Of a DNA stretch of 64,000 nt, positions 14,201 through 28,322 are shown piece by piece. Positions within the stretch are counted from its first letter, which is position 1, and the number at the start of each line of letters is the position of its first letter. Where the stretch lies: contig OZ007507.1 in the NCBI GenBank assembly GCA_963931865.1, positions 5,267,148 through 5,331,147 of the forward strand, given 5' to 3'. This DNA is from Axinella damicornis (lineage: Eukaryota > Porifera > Demospongiae > Axinellida > Axinellidae). Made by a program: the position numbers and the translations under genes. The notes below the pieces were generated by a model. The model was not told the origin of the DNA. It did no database searches and saw nothing but the letters and a program-made list of their open reading frames with translations.

Positions 14201-17200
14201 GCATGGGGGGGGGGGGGGGGGGGGGGGGGGGTTACAAGGGGGCTTCAAAATGCCCCTCTCACCTTGTAGGGGCTACATTCCTGTAGTTTCAGTCCAGATG
14301 GGCATTCGCTGGTAGAGAGCCTTGACTACTGAAAGTTAGCCAATCAGTGGGTATGGTATGGTGAATCTGTATAATGGCTGAAGTTGTAAACTTAAATTAA
14401 TTGACTTAATTAACTTAAGGACTCATGATTCCGATGATGATTTTAATGACAAAAATTACTACTCCCTAAACTCATCACACACACACACACGACACCCTCA
14501 CACACATATGTACACATGATGCATCTCCAAACACACAACACATACACCACCACACACAAACAGGTAGATATATACATCCTGATGCAAGGCCCACGGCCAA
14601 AGTGGCAGTTCTTAAACACGGTCACAACCGACAAACGCGGTCGAGTGAGCTACACTTTTCCTGAGGAGGAGAGACTTCCCCTGGCCTCTATCCTATCAAG
14701 TTCTTGTCAAGTGAGCTGGCATGAGTTAGAGTGACTATATCATGTGTTGCAGTGACCCGCAAACCAACACTAGCCTCATTCCTAGGCTTTTTCTTGTGGA
14801 GGAAAGAGGAAATGAGCTGTGTACAAAGCTATGCCATCAACCACATTTCAGATGAGGAAATCGTATGACTGACCATAGCACAGCACATGTACACAAGGAG
14901 CAATGCATATCACATGACAGACCATAGCACAGCACACAAGGAGCAATGCATATCACATACTTGCCATTGTTACCGTCCTGGAATTTCCGGGACTGTCCCG
15001 GAAACTGACCTTTTGTCCTGCTGTCCCGGAAACAATCGAAATTGTCCCGGAAATTATACACGTGGCCTAGGCATTTACTATGTACAAGCAAGTCTGTCTG
15101 ACAAACTACTACCTGCAGATGAGTGCCAGTACCAGTGGGTCAGAACGGTTAGAACCGATGTCCAAGAAGGCCATGCAAGTGGCATCCCGATTGGAAGCGC
15201 TATAATGTGTCCTCAAGCAGAAAGGGAGCCTCTTTCGTCCGTTGTAAATTCTCTCCAGACTACCTTAGGAATGCTGCTGTGCAGTGGATCAAAATTGTCC
15301 TGCACAAGACTAAGTGAAATTTTCCTGCATATACAAAACTCAGGGTTGGGAAGTATGATATCATATGACTGACCATAGCACAGCACACAAGGAGCGATCA
15401 ACGACTGGAGGCGGGATGGCCTGGAACGAGGCTACGCTTTTCGTACTGCAAGCAGTGAAAGCATGGGGGTGGAGGCCTGGGAACGAGGATACACTTGCTC
15501 AGGCTAGCCCCAGCACATTATTTGATGTTATCTTGCCATGTTGATTTCCCCCCGGGATATGTACATGCTACACACTGATACTAGCAAACAATACGACCTT
15601 CAGCCATACAATTACGTACAATCAAAGATGTAGAATGCATCTTTGAGGCTTCTGCATTTGCCAGGCACTATCCCTTTCTTAGTAGATTGTTGGCACTCAT
15701 GTGAGATGTTTCATATCCATACTGCCAGTGATCTAAACATGGATGTAGAAAATATCCTGGGAATGAGCCCAGGGAGAAACAGCTGTCATTTTGAGTGCAT
15801 GCTGATATTCTCATCACGTGACTGTCTGACCACACCCACTCTGTGAAGGCTCTTCCCTGGGGATTGCAACAGCTGCCTATTCACTAACTTCCCAGGATAA
15901 TAACAACAGGTGTTTGAGATCAACAGGCAACAACAACAACAACAGGTGTTTGACACCATAACCAGTTCTCACGCTTAAGCTGAGTTTTGCACTGACTTAG
16001 AGATGCATTAGCACAGCACATCCTGATACTAGCAAACATTGCACTTGATTGCGTTTCAACTGACCACTGAAGTGATTCGTTCCAATTTTATTCATGACTC
16101 TCGTGGTTGTAAACCGAGCCATTCGCGTGCGATCAGCCCGGTGGAGAGCGTCTAATAGCCTACACTCGAGCTATAGTCCAACCTGGATGCCTCCAAGCGT
16201 ACAGAAGTCGTCCTCAACTCTAGCTGGCACTTCACCGGTTCACAGGTACATGTAATTGGCATTCCACATTCCAAAGAAACATGCTAGACCCTCTCCGCCC
16301 TCCGCGTGCGGCTTTGCCGTGCGCCCACTTGACCGGCCGGGTGGAGAGGGGCTAGTGGCTAGACTGGGTTGGAGATTGCTGTAGAAGCTGATCTTAGTCA
16401 TGGGCTTGTCAACTGTATGTCTCGATCTGCCATCTCACGTGATCGCATGAACGTGCAATGATTGCAACCATTTGCCAACAGAAGCCTTCTGGTAATTGTC
16501 TAGAGCAAGTTTATAGACCACACCCTTACCTAAATGTAGCAAGAAACACACTACAGTGTCATTGCAGGAAGGGAACACCCTCACATTTAACCACGATACC
16601 ACATGCACCTATATATAGCTATAAGCATGCTTGGTTTGAAGAACTGGTATACTTAGAACATTTTTAACCACAAACCAGTGAATATAGCTACTCACAGCTA
16701 ATGTCTTCTGTGACTAGTTTGAGCTCACATCTGCCAGACCTTGTTCTCTCCTGTATCCAGACTGCTGGAAGATCCTCTCCTGTACCCTTAAGGAGAATGC
16801 TCATGGAACGTTGGTACAACTTGTCTGGAAACACAGTACCAGGACTCCACTGGCCATTAGATGGTGAGCATTAATAAGACTTCTGTGCACAAGAAATACT
16901 CTCCTTCGAGACAGATGAGTCAAGAGCGTCTTCTGAGATTTATATCTCATAAATAGCAGGAATCTCATAAACAGGAGTCTAGTGAATCAGTCAGCAACAT
17001 GAAAAGAGTGACTGCATGCTGCTGTGGAGTGGTAAGTCAGGTAGCTAGCTATAGCTATAGCTACTAGTCCTGACACGATATCCACCATGGTTCCTGATTA
17101 TGAAACTCTGCTGCCGAAGGATCAGTCTGTGGATGTTACACCTGTTTCTCAGTTGCCGGACTGTCCATGGAGCCACCATGTACAGCACTGATTTTGGAGA

Positions 17201-20200
17201 CCTGCCAGATGTTGAAATCCTAGCTAGCTAGCTAGCTACCTGGTTGCAAGACTCACTTAGCTAATTACCCCGCCCGTGCATGCGCGAAGCGGGGTTAAGC
17301 AATCGGTTTTGTCCATCTGTCTGTCAGTCGTCTGTCTGTCAGTCGTCTGTCAGGCGAAAAAAATTGAAATCTCGCCACATAGACCCTCAAACCATCCAAA
17401 TGGAGTCAAACAATAGCAAATAGCAAAAAAAAATGCTCTGTGTACCTGACTGAAGTCAAGGCGCTCCGTTTCACGGTATTTCGGCTATTTCTAACTATTC
17501 ATAACATTGGCTCCACCTCTTCGTGACCTCAGAGTCCCATCAAGAACAGGACACGCAGTGCAGAGATGACCGCTAGGAAACAGTGTTTTCTCACGATCTA
17601 TGTACTTCACAGACATCGTGGCTATTGTTTCGGCTGTTTTTTTCCTATTATTCGTAACATTTGGCCCCACCTCTTCAGCTTCACAATATTATATACGGTA
17701 AGCAGTGACTCCCACACCTTGGATATGGCCATACACAAACATGCGATAGCACCTGTTCGATGTGCATAGGCAGAGATGTCACATCGATTCACAAATGTTG
17801 CGTCGGTGCAGTCAATTGTAGCTGCACTATATCTTGTAGACGTTCCGCGCGGGGTATGTGTTCTATGAACACCTCTAGTCTTAATTCAGTTCTCCACCAT
17901 TGTGCAATTGCTAGTGGAGTTGATCAATGTGAACTGTGTTGATTCCATCTGGAGGGCAGCTGACGGCGAGGACAATGGTGTACCTACGCTCACAGCTGGA
18001 GGGAGAGGTCTGAATGCCAAGTGTGCTCCAAGCTGAAACGGTACGTGGCAGAAGTGTGATCACATCTTGCAGTACAATTGCGTTGGCACTTATAGCTAGA
18101 TGGACACACAGTGGCTGAGTTTAGCATACCCTAAATTTTAGTGCTTATTACTTGTGCCTCTTGTTGGCATGTTCACAATAATAAAGTTGGGTTGCCATGG
18201 CAACATTGTAATTTAATTGCAAGGCTGCAAACAAGCAAATTCACACATTTACAGGACCTACATTTGTACGATACTATTTTGCGGTTAGTAGTCGTGTAGC
18301 TACTCTATATTTTTTTCTCTTCGCTAGTGCACACTGGATGAACAACTACGTAGTTCTTTCTTATCTGGATGCAAAAATCAGGCTGCTGTTCCTAGACCTA
18401 GCAGAAACACAATAGGTGGATTGTTCCAAGATGAGAAGGTCCGGAGTTTTACACCGCCATTATTTCTCTGCTGTACAAGCAAGTCGGTAATACTGGAGAA
18501 GTATAGGTCCTGAGCTGCCGTTAGCCAGTCTTCAGTGCAGCTAGAGTCCACACAGGAGCGGTGCCAGGGATTCACACAAGCGACTGCATGCCACAGGTGA
18601 TAACTACACCTACGTAGCACAAAGTGAAGCTACAGCTACGTATCACCCAGAGAGACACATGCACTGGCAGACTTTACACCGATTGTAAAATAGGCGGATA
18701 TAACGATAATATTATAGTGTGTGGATGTAACTATATACAGTGTACGGAGAAAGCTAATGGCAGTGTAATTTCCATGTAACATACGTAGGTTGGCTTACCC
18801 AGGCTTAGTTCACCTGATCACAGAGCATGTTTCAAAGCGATCAGTCATCCAGGTGCCAAGATGCAGTTTGCAGCAAACATGAGATTGCTTTTCATGTAAA
18901 TGCAATTTTTGACATTGTTACAGTATGTCAGTATTACGAATATTACGTGCATGCTACACTGGACAAGTACTTTCTACTCCTCTCGAGGAGGACGAACGTG
19001 TTAGCGAGGTTCTGCATTCCTTACCTAGCACGAAGATCCCCTTGAGTTAGCTCATTGTGGCAAACGGTTCTCAGCAGCGCTAAGGCGCTTGGCAACGATG
19101 CCACTTGCCAGGAAGGAAGAATGCGCTTAAAATATGTTATATGCACCTCTACTAGGAGTGGTTTTCACTTGTAACAAGACAAAGATTTCTCCATAGGATG
19201 GCTGTGTAGATTAACATTTGACAGAGGTTTGACTATAATCAGAAAGCTAGTTCGAATTTCTTTACCAACCACAGCTTATGTACAATGTAGAAGTCATTTT
19301 CAGCCTGTTGAAGTCCATGGCCAAATGGCCAACCCATGCAGCTCCAAAAGTAGGGTTTAAAATGGCATGTGATGTCACCCTGCAGATTACACCCATGCCC
19401 ACCCACCCTTTCCACTGGCACAGAGCCTATTTCCAGCAAGTAACATCATGACGCTGCATGAAAGTCTCAAGTCATGACATCATCTACTGCATGGCATCAC
19501 TAACCTAGCCATGTCCTAAGCAGTACAGTTACTCGTGTGTATGGGCATGCACCAAACAGTCATTCAGTGCTACTACTGAAGTTATAGTAACAATGAGAAT
19601 TCTTACACATTTATCTCATATGGTGATGGAGCAGTGCAAAACTAAGGACATGCAACAGAGACAATAGCCTTACCTGCCAGCTTTCGTGATGATCATTTCT
19701 GTTGTATCGTGGTGAAACTTAGCCCAAAGGTCTCTGCTAAGGAGAGTCACGGTGATCCCATTATGAGCAACGGATTCAGCAGTAGATGGGAAGTTGGTTA
19801 CCACGGTGCCTGTCTCGGGTATGGTGAAGGATGATACCTCTGCAGAGAACAAAGATACAGGCATGCTCAATTCCAGTTCGGTACGATTGCGCTGTCTGTG
19901 CAGCCATTTGTAAACTCATACAGGATCTGAATTGTCAGACAACACACTTTGGAGGCTGCGTATTGCTGAGTGGGAAGCAAGGCAAGCAATTCTGCAGAAT
20001 GGATTGGAAACCTAAATACATACGTATGCATCATTGTGTGTGCATGCACAGCAAGGGTAGAGTGATTGCTGTGGATGTCAGTATATGTCAGTCAATCAGT
20101 CAGTAGCTCTGTCAGTGAAACTGTGAATACAAAAATAAACGAGCAGTTTGGGTGATATAGCTATGAACTTTCAGGCTGACCTTCTATTGCAATAATAAGT

Positions 20201-23200
20201 TACGAACAAAGACTTGTACGTATTTACCTCACGAATGACAGTTGTACAAAGAGCTGTGAAAAGCTATGTTTCGCTCTCTGTCCAAATTATCTAACAAAAC
20301 CACACCTCAATTTCAATATTGCTTATGGCAGGCCAAAACTTAATGATGTCAGTACTTCTATTCATACAACACATTCATACAGCACAGAGCACTGCATGCA
20401 AGCAGTGTGCCAGGTAAGTGCTCTACTCGGCACTTCTTGTTGGTAATGAACAGATTTTTTTCCCACAAGTCATGATTATAATTATACAGAATGAGTTTGC
20501 ACATGCATGTGAGAGTGGAACCATGACATACTGCCAAAAAGCGATCGCCAAGAGTCTGGTGCAGGCCCGCAGAAGCAATGTTAGTTTGGTCAGGCGGAGA
20601 GCGCTTTGCATATTTGAGCGATGAAATCGTGGTGGTGCAATGGCATGGCGCGCACAGCCCGCCAACCAAGAAGCGTAGCAAGCGCCTGAAGCGCAGGGTC
20701 TGGGGACCCTCCCCCAGGAAAATTTTGAATTTTAGACCTTCTGAGATCGTTTCTGGTGCAATCTTGGGATGAAACTGCAAGATTCAACAACTTGCTAGCG
20801 AGACTGAACATATTATTGGTCCGGCGGCCGCCGCACCTGCCGCACCTACTCCTACGGCCCTGTGGTGGACCCCACTAGGACTACCATGGTTGTTTATCAC
20901 CTAAGCATTATTCAATTAACACCACCCTGGCTCGATCAAAGTATTATCTGTTGTCAAGAGGACAACATTTCACATTAACTGTCACATATCATGAGTTGTG
21001 TATCATGCCGGCATGTCGCGAAATTATCGAAATTATCGAAATTATATATCGGTGATATATCTAATGATATATATCTACTGCATAGATATGCAGATATGCA
21101 CTACTGCATATAGGGCTTATCTACACAAGCATGGCTATGAAACACTAGACAGAACCCAAATTCTCCATGAAGTAAAACCGTTCACTCCTTGTCTTTACCT
21201 TCTCACAGGAAAGACTTCTTTGCCTCGTGTACTGTAAAGGGGGCTCTGTGCTTACTCATGCAGTTGTCTTATAACAATATCCCATTGCTGCAGCAAATGA
21301 CAAAAGGTTGCGTCCATGGCAATTGCTGAAGGCATGACATGTGACTCTATTCTGCAGTACTAGCCAACCACATCACCAATCACCATATCCCAAGCTAGGA
21401 AGTGATAACTGTGTTATTTACACACCTATGAAGGTCTGGTAATGAAGGCCTGGGGATGAGACTCCCTTGCTTCCTGCAAAGTCGCTGTACACAACATACC
21501 CATTTTAATAACTGACACCAGGACAATCTTTCATAATATATAGCAGTAGCAGTGCTAGTAGATAGTAGACTGCAGTTCTTCTGCTTTCGCTGTCACACAC
21601 AATAGCCAGATTGTTTCACCACTGTTTCAAGCTTGGGCTCTTTCTCTATACAAGTTTTACACACAATACACACAGAGTGATTGGTGTAAGGATAAAGCCA
21701 CCTAGCCATGAGGCTAATATGAAGGCTCTCCTGGGAAGGGAAACCAGAAACCTGGAGAAAACCCCTTCCTAGGTGCAACTGGTGGGACTCGAACCTGTGG
21801 CCTCTCACACCACAGTCGAGTGCTTTAACCACTTGGCCACACAGTCACACCTCTAACAAATTGAACTGTACTCCCTGTCAGCAGAATCTTGAAGCATCAT
21901 CAATTTAGCTGTTTCACATGCTCAATGGCAAGGTTGGCCTCTCTCTGCATTTTTCTGTGACTTGGTTTGGTTTCGGGATGGATAGCTCTGCATGCGTGTG
22001 TGTACCCTCACATTATGTGACAAGCATCCATTGATACATGTACGTAGATCATACATATCTTATACTGAACACTCTTCATGAGTGTGGGGCTCACCTTCCT
22101 TATTAGGTAAACGAAAACTGGAAACTATATTGCATTCACCCCTATGGGAAACCAACAGACTCTCCAAATCTCAAGTTGTAGTAATCTAGCACTGAATAGC
22201 TACTCACTAGGCTTGCATAGGGAACAGGATAAAGTCCAGGAAATGGATCTGATAATTATAGTGACCACAGCTGCTAAAAAGGTCTCTTTCTCAGCATTAA
22301 AAAAAGCATGGTAACTAATCAAATTGTCTTAGTCATGTCAGTCTACTGTATACCGGGAAATTTTGGCGACTGTTTTAATTTGGCGATTTGGCGATTTGTA
22401 AGTCAATCACCAAATTAAAAATCGCCAATATTAAATTGCTTGCCAGATCGACTGTCGGCGCGCGCGGCGAGGCAAGACCACCTTGAAATTGCAAGACCCA
22501 AGGTACTAGTCTCATTCCCAGGCCGTTCCAACCGCCAGCATTCATACTGGAAGCGATGAATGCTGGCGGTGGGAACGGCCTGGGAACGAGGCTACCAAGG
22601 TACTACCTGCCAAAAAAGGTCTGCAGAGAAGCGCTACTACTTCACAGACGGTGCACCGAACTAAAAGCGTACAGGCTGCTGCAAATCCAGAGCATGCGAT
22701 AATGGCCGACTGTGTAGCTACGTGAGTCGTGCATTACTGCTACAGTGCTCATAAGCTCCTGATGTATGCATTGCTGACCTCACGGATAGCTGTTCGCCGA
22801 TCGTGGGGAAACGTGACGGCCACAACACTGCTCTCCGTTTCGCATGTCTTTGCCCTTTGGTTTGTGTCGCGATCGCGGCACGCATAGTTACGTCATACTT
22901 TTTCTGTCGAGATCGCCAAATTTTAAATTTATACCAGCCAAAATTTCCCGGTATCTAGTATAAGAAAGAACTACAACTTTACCTATCAGAGAATGCGGTA
23001 GCGTTCTCTATTGTGGAATGGCCAAGGAAACTTCGAGTTTACCATATACTGATGCACTAGCAGGATAATGGCCAAGAAGCTACAAACCCCAAACCAAGCA
23101 TGTAGATACAATGATACTGCCTAGCAGTTCGCAAAAATACTCATAAACTTACCTGGGAGTACGTGGGAGTCGAGAAACAAGTCGCTGAAAATTCCAATTT

Positions 23201-26200
23201 GTCATCTTCTTTCTTGTAGCCAAGCATAGCTAGCTGCCCAACCAAAGCATTTCTTGAGCTAGTTCACTCACAGAACAGCATCGCTTTTGTCATAGCAGCT
23301 CCTTTCAGCTCTTTTGACTACATACCAGCAAGAACGGCACTTCTGACTAGCTACGATTCCATTAAATTCTAGCACAAAGCCATTTTGATGCAACCAGAGG
23401 TCACGTGTGCCAAGTGCGCATGCATGCACAGTTCACATGCTAACACATGTTGCGTTCTTTTTTGCTGGTGACGGTTGTGTTTCGGGCGCTTATGAATCCT
23501 TGTGGATCCATCATCTGGTGCCTCACTACCGCTGTGAGTAATTTCTGTTCTTGTCCGGATCTATGCTATCATAGAGGCGTGGCTTTCCTTCCAGAACTGT
23601 GAGTGATGCTGTAGTTGAAAATTATGAACTTGGAGCCATTGCAAGCACGTGACCTACATGACTATCATCAGGCTAGCTGATGTAGGTGAATGCCCTCACC
23701 CCCTCCTCCATCAAAGCCTGCTGCCCAGCAGAAGATCCAGGTTTGTCACTGCCATCATGAGAGACACAGCTTTCCTTTCTTGACATGGTAGCTAACAAGA
23801 CCTTAAAATTCTGACATCAGGGAATACATCCAGTATCCCTGCACCATTGTGTTGTTCTTGCACCCACCACGGCCAAGAATTATGCCATTCGAGAGGCAAT
23901 CCAGCACGCAACTCACCCGGAGTCAAGTTGTGTGGGTTAAGGCAAGTACGGCTAAACAATAGCTTCTTTGATCTCACTCACTCTCCCCTAGAGCTGCAAC
24001 GATACCCTTCAGTACTGTATCGATTATCGGTCAGATTCTAATCGCGATATATCGATATATATCGGTTATGAGAGCCAGTGGTTGTGTGCGACATAGCGCT
24101 AGCTAGCTAGCTAGCGCTATAGCGCGGCTTCCAATGTCACCTGCTTACATGTACTACTCGACGACTCACTCCGTGATTTCCTGCTGGCCTTCAAATAGTC
24201 CAGGCAAAAGTAACAAACGACGTCCTTCATTTTGGTTATCGCTCCCGAGCAGTCGCCAGGAAACAAAAGTAGCTAGTGCCACACCCGACTTTTCACTCCA
24301 CATTTAGCCATCGCTCTCACCACAGATCAATAAGCTAGCTACAATAACTTCAAACTACAGTATAGTAACCAGCAAAAACTAGCTGTAACACGCAAAGTAG
24401 CTGAAACACGTACACGCAAACTATATAGCTGTAATAATTTTTACCACGAGGTTCAGCACATGCCTTCACGTACAGTCGCGTGATATATCGATTTTCGCGT
24501 TTAGCTGACGATTATTGTATCGCTTGACCTATCATCGCGATGTATCGCGATATCGATATATCGTTGCAGCTCTACTCTCCCCATAACCATGATCATAAGT
24601 ACAGATCATATCAGCATCCACCATAAATCATGGCATGATATTATTGATCACAACACAAGCAAGTAACAACGGTGCTGCCCAGAACAGTAGGTTCCTCACC
24701 ACATCCATCAAGGCAGGGCTCTCCTTTCCTCACATGGTGATGAGCTATAGATTTTTCAATCTAACATTTGGTAGTACGTCTATCGTATACATTACACCTA
24801 CAATTCTAGGTTTACACATTTCATGCGCTCAAAAAAAACTAGAAAAAATCCTCTTGTTTGTCCGCTTTGTCAAGAGTCGGGGTGGCCATCACTAAATCCC
24901 TGAGAATTGTTTTTGTTTCTAGTGAAGAGTAAAGGCTACCTACGTTTATGTGTGCAATGTACTCCTCATACTGGATAGTAAAACGTCTTTTCCTCCACAA
25001 CTAAAATATATTGCCGTTAACAACTTTAATTGCATGTAGTCATAGTTGTGCAAGGGACCAGGGGCACAATGCATCAGATTGGAGGCCAGTTCACCTCAAT
25101 ACAATATTACTGTTTGTCATACCTCCAAATGCTTTAATTATAGTACAGCACATGGGAAAGTCGGTCATTTCACTTCAAAACGATCATGCACATATTAGAC
25201 ACTGTAATATGCATTATACACGAACATAAAAAGAAATTCCTCAAGCCACAGGCATCACCAGCTGCCAGCAAAATATGTTACATGTATTAGGCACTATTCC
25301 TTACATTCAAACACAATCAAATCTGTCAATACAAGGTCTATGCGTTCTCAGATGAACAATGGATGCTCCTTACTCTCCAAGGGCAAATCAACCATCTTAC
25401 TTTTTGAGCAAAGGTTATTATCAAGGATCAAAGAAAAGTGCATCGTACCATATTTGTACAGTGAACAGACTGAGGTATTTCTCCCCCCAAGCATAAATTG
25501 CCATAGTGCATGCACTTAAGAGTGCCCTGAAGGCTACAATTGTCAAAAGCAGCCACTACAAGTGAATGACATTGCTAATTTGTACCTGCCACCTCATTCA
25601 AGGTTGATACCCATTACTTACCTCACATAATTGCAATTTTATAGCTCCAAATAATGACTAAGTGTCCCTCCTTGGAGTTGGGAGACACGAGAATAGGTAG
25701 CTACAATAGGCAGAAGGATCACCCAAAAAGGAATCAGCAAAACTTTATGGTTTACCAGGTCAGGTCAGGTCACAAATCAAACCTACCTAATTTACACCAG
25801 CAAATTCCAAGATTTCCAAACCCTTTGTGATCTTCCAAGATGATCCAACAATCCAATCAACACCTGCCTTTCTAAATAGAGTCCCAGGCTTCCCTTACCA
25901 GGCTTCTCTTACCCCACACGCCTGCCCCAGCATCCATCTATCACAGCCTGCCCCAAAATCTATCACCCCCCATCCACAGGCAAATCAATTGCAATAGGTG
26001 AAGCCAACAGGTAGGTCGGAACAAACTCTGATAGGCTTGTTCTGACAGACCTGCCCCAACATCGTCAGCCCTGTGTGAGCCCCTATACAACGGATTGCCT
26101 CAAGCATGATTGCCAGTACCCCAGTGGCAAGTGCACCAAATTAAGAGGAGTCTCATTGCTGGTCAGCAGGAGGGTGCCAACACAGCAATGCATACAAATA

Positions 26201-28279
26201 TATGCACAATCGCTACTAATTAGGGTCAGCGATATCCTTATCAGTGATACAGCCATAGATACATTCTGATAGCCCACACTCCATCATCTAGCAGCTGCGT
26301 AGCACTATGTGGTAAGACGCGCTAAAGCGAGCAATAGGTCAGGATCAGAAGTGTGTTCAACAAGCAATTACTGTAATTGTCCGTCCTTTCAGGGGGCTCA
26401 TTACTTTGCTGTCCAGGTGATCCTTCAGGGGGCTCGTTACTTTGCTGTTCCATGCAGGAGATCCAGCAGACATGCCCATCCACTGTCCAATTGGTTAAAT
26501 TCAAAAATTACCAAGGCTTTTTACTGACAAGTGATCTGCAATCCACAGTAGCAAGTACATGTCATCTTTCTAGCATTCTTTGCTACTGACAAGCCACTCC
26601 ATTACAGGTGAATAGGGCTTTTGGCTTTCTTGTACATGCAGTGTTTATGGGTGAATGAGGAATGGAATATCCTACACTGAATGGTCATTTATATCAATTA
26701 CCAATCAACACCCCAGCATGAAGATCCACTATACAAACAGGAACATTTGCTCAGAGGGAGATGTTGACAAAACACAGCTGTTGTCAGCTATAGCTAATCC
26801 CCATCCTGTACCCACCATGTCAGTCAGCGGCACCATGTCAGCCCCACCATGTCAGCCACTACTACTATGTGTAATACTACAAAGGTTAAACCCTACAATG
26901 GGCTTGTCCACTGAGTAAAAGTCTTGCCCAAGTGTCAAAACTGGATTGGTAGCTAATCTGTTCACAAATTTGCTTTGATACAAAAGATAATCAATCACTG
27001 GCCTCTAAGCAACCAGAAGCCAGTTAATGAATCTACTCTTCTACACTGGTCAAACCTGTTTGACCACATTCACCCACATCTACGTATAGGTGATTAGCGA
27101 CTAGGAGAACTATGACACACCCTACAGAAACCTGATCGGCAGGTCTATCAAACATCTAATGGTCATATGTTGCTACAGAGGGTAGCGTTAACACTCAGTT
27201 AACACTCAGGCCTAAACACTGAGGCCTCATTAATACTCAGGCTTCCTGAATAAGGTTGTACGTTGGGTCAAGATGCCACCATACAATGCAAGCAACCGCC
27301 CAAGCAGTGCTCCAAGCAGTGCGCCCAAGCAGTGCTCCAAGCAGTGCTCGGCAGGCACCAATCCACACCAAGCACCAATCCACACGTGCCAGGAATTGGA
27401 CATCCGATGAATCTGGCCAGATGGATCTGACTCTAAAAGATCCATTGAGTCAGTAGCAAAGTAAACATACACACAAATGGGATGATATCTTACCACTCAT
27501 GCTTTAGATCGGTGCCCATACGTACATCCTACTGTACAGCCAAGTGTGTAGTAGCAGGAGGAGGAACTTTTGGCAATTACTTCCAAGTTTGAGTTTCCCC
27601 ACTTGAGGATCAAAGAAAAAGGCGGCCTCTGTCACACTTAATTACTGCGAGATTAACTTGTGGTGCGCGATAAATGAAATACCAAACCTGTCTGTGAATG
27701 GCTTCAATCATGAATCTTCCACCTCTTATGTAATCTCTCAACAGAAACACGCTAGCTTTATAATCGATGAACTCTCTAACTGTGATTTCCGAGCTGGTGA
27801 GGGAGTGAACAAACCTGGCATTATAGCTACACAAGTGGAACATACGGCACACTCTAGATAAACCTGATCAGCGAGTCTATCAAACAAGTGACTCTAATGA
27901 GCACACATTGTACCTACGCTGGGTTAGCGTTACCACTCAGAGCTGTTGAACCTGAACCCCAGCTTGAACCAAGGTTGGACACTGGTGCCTACATACTTTC
28001 ATTGTTTCTGTTGGGATTGCATCACATACAGAGCAGAGACTTCCGCTGTCCAGAATGCCCACTATTCCTGTCAATGTACTGCCAGGTGCTTGGCCTGTGT
28101 ATCATACACTGGCATAGCAGTAGCACTAATTCGCCAAGTGCCTTCGGCATAGCAGAAAAATATACAGCATACATTTCTGAAATGAATAGCATAAAGATAC
28201 ATCCATGTGACTGGGTGGGTGGGGGCCTGAAGTACACGGGGAAACTACTGCTATACTATCTGAAATGTGGAGGGGCTCA

Positions 28280-28322
<43 letters not shown>

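Noticed and set aside
21760..21850. A tRNA gene on the minus strand
   Set aside because: Box A and box B are good, but the acceptor stem is poor and sequence continues into a SINE body.
23792..23977. Minus-strand open frame as a possible exon of the T-box gene
   Set aside because: No splice sites in a matching phase and partial similarity to sequence near 24.7 kb suggest a repeat.
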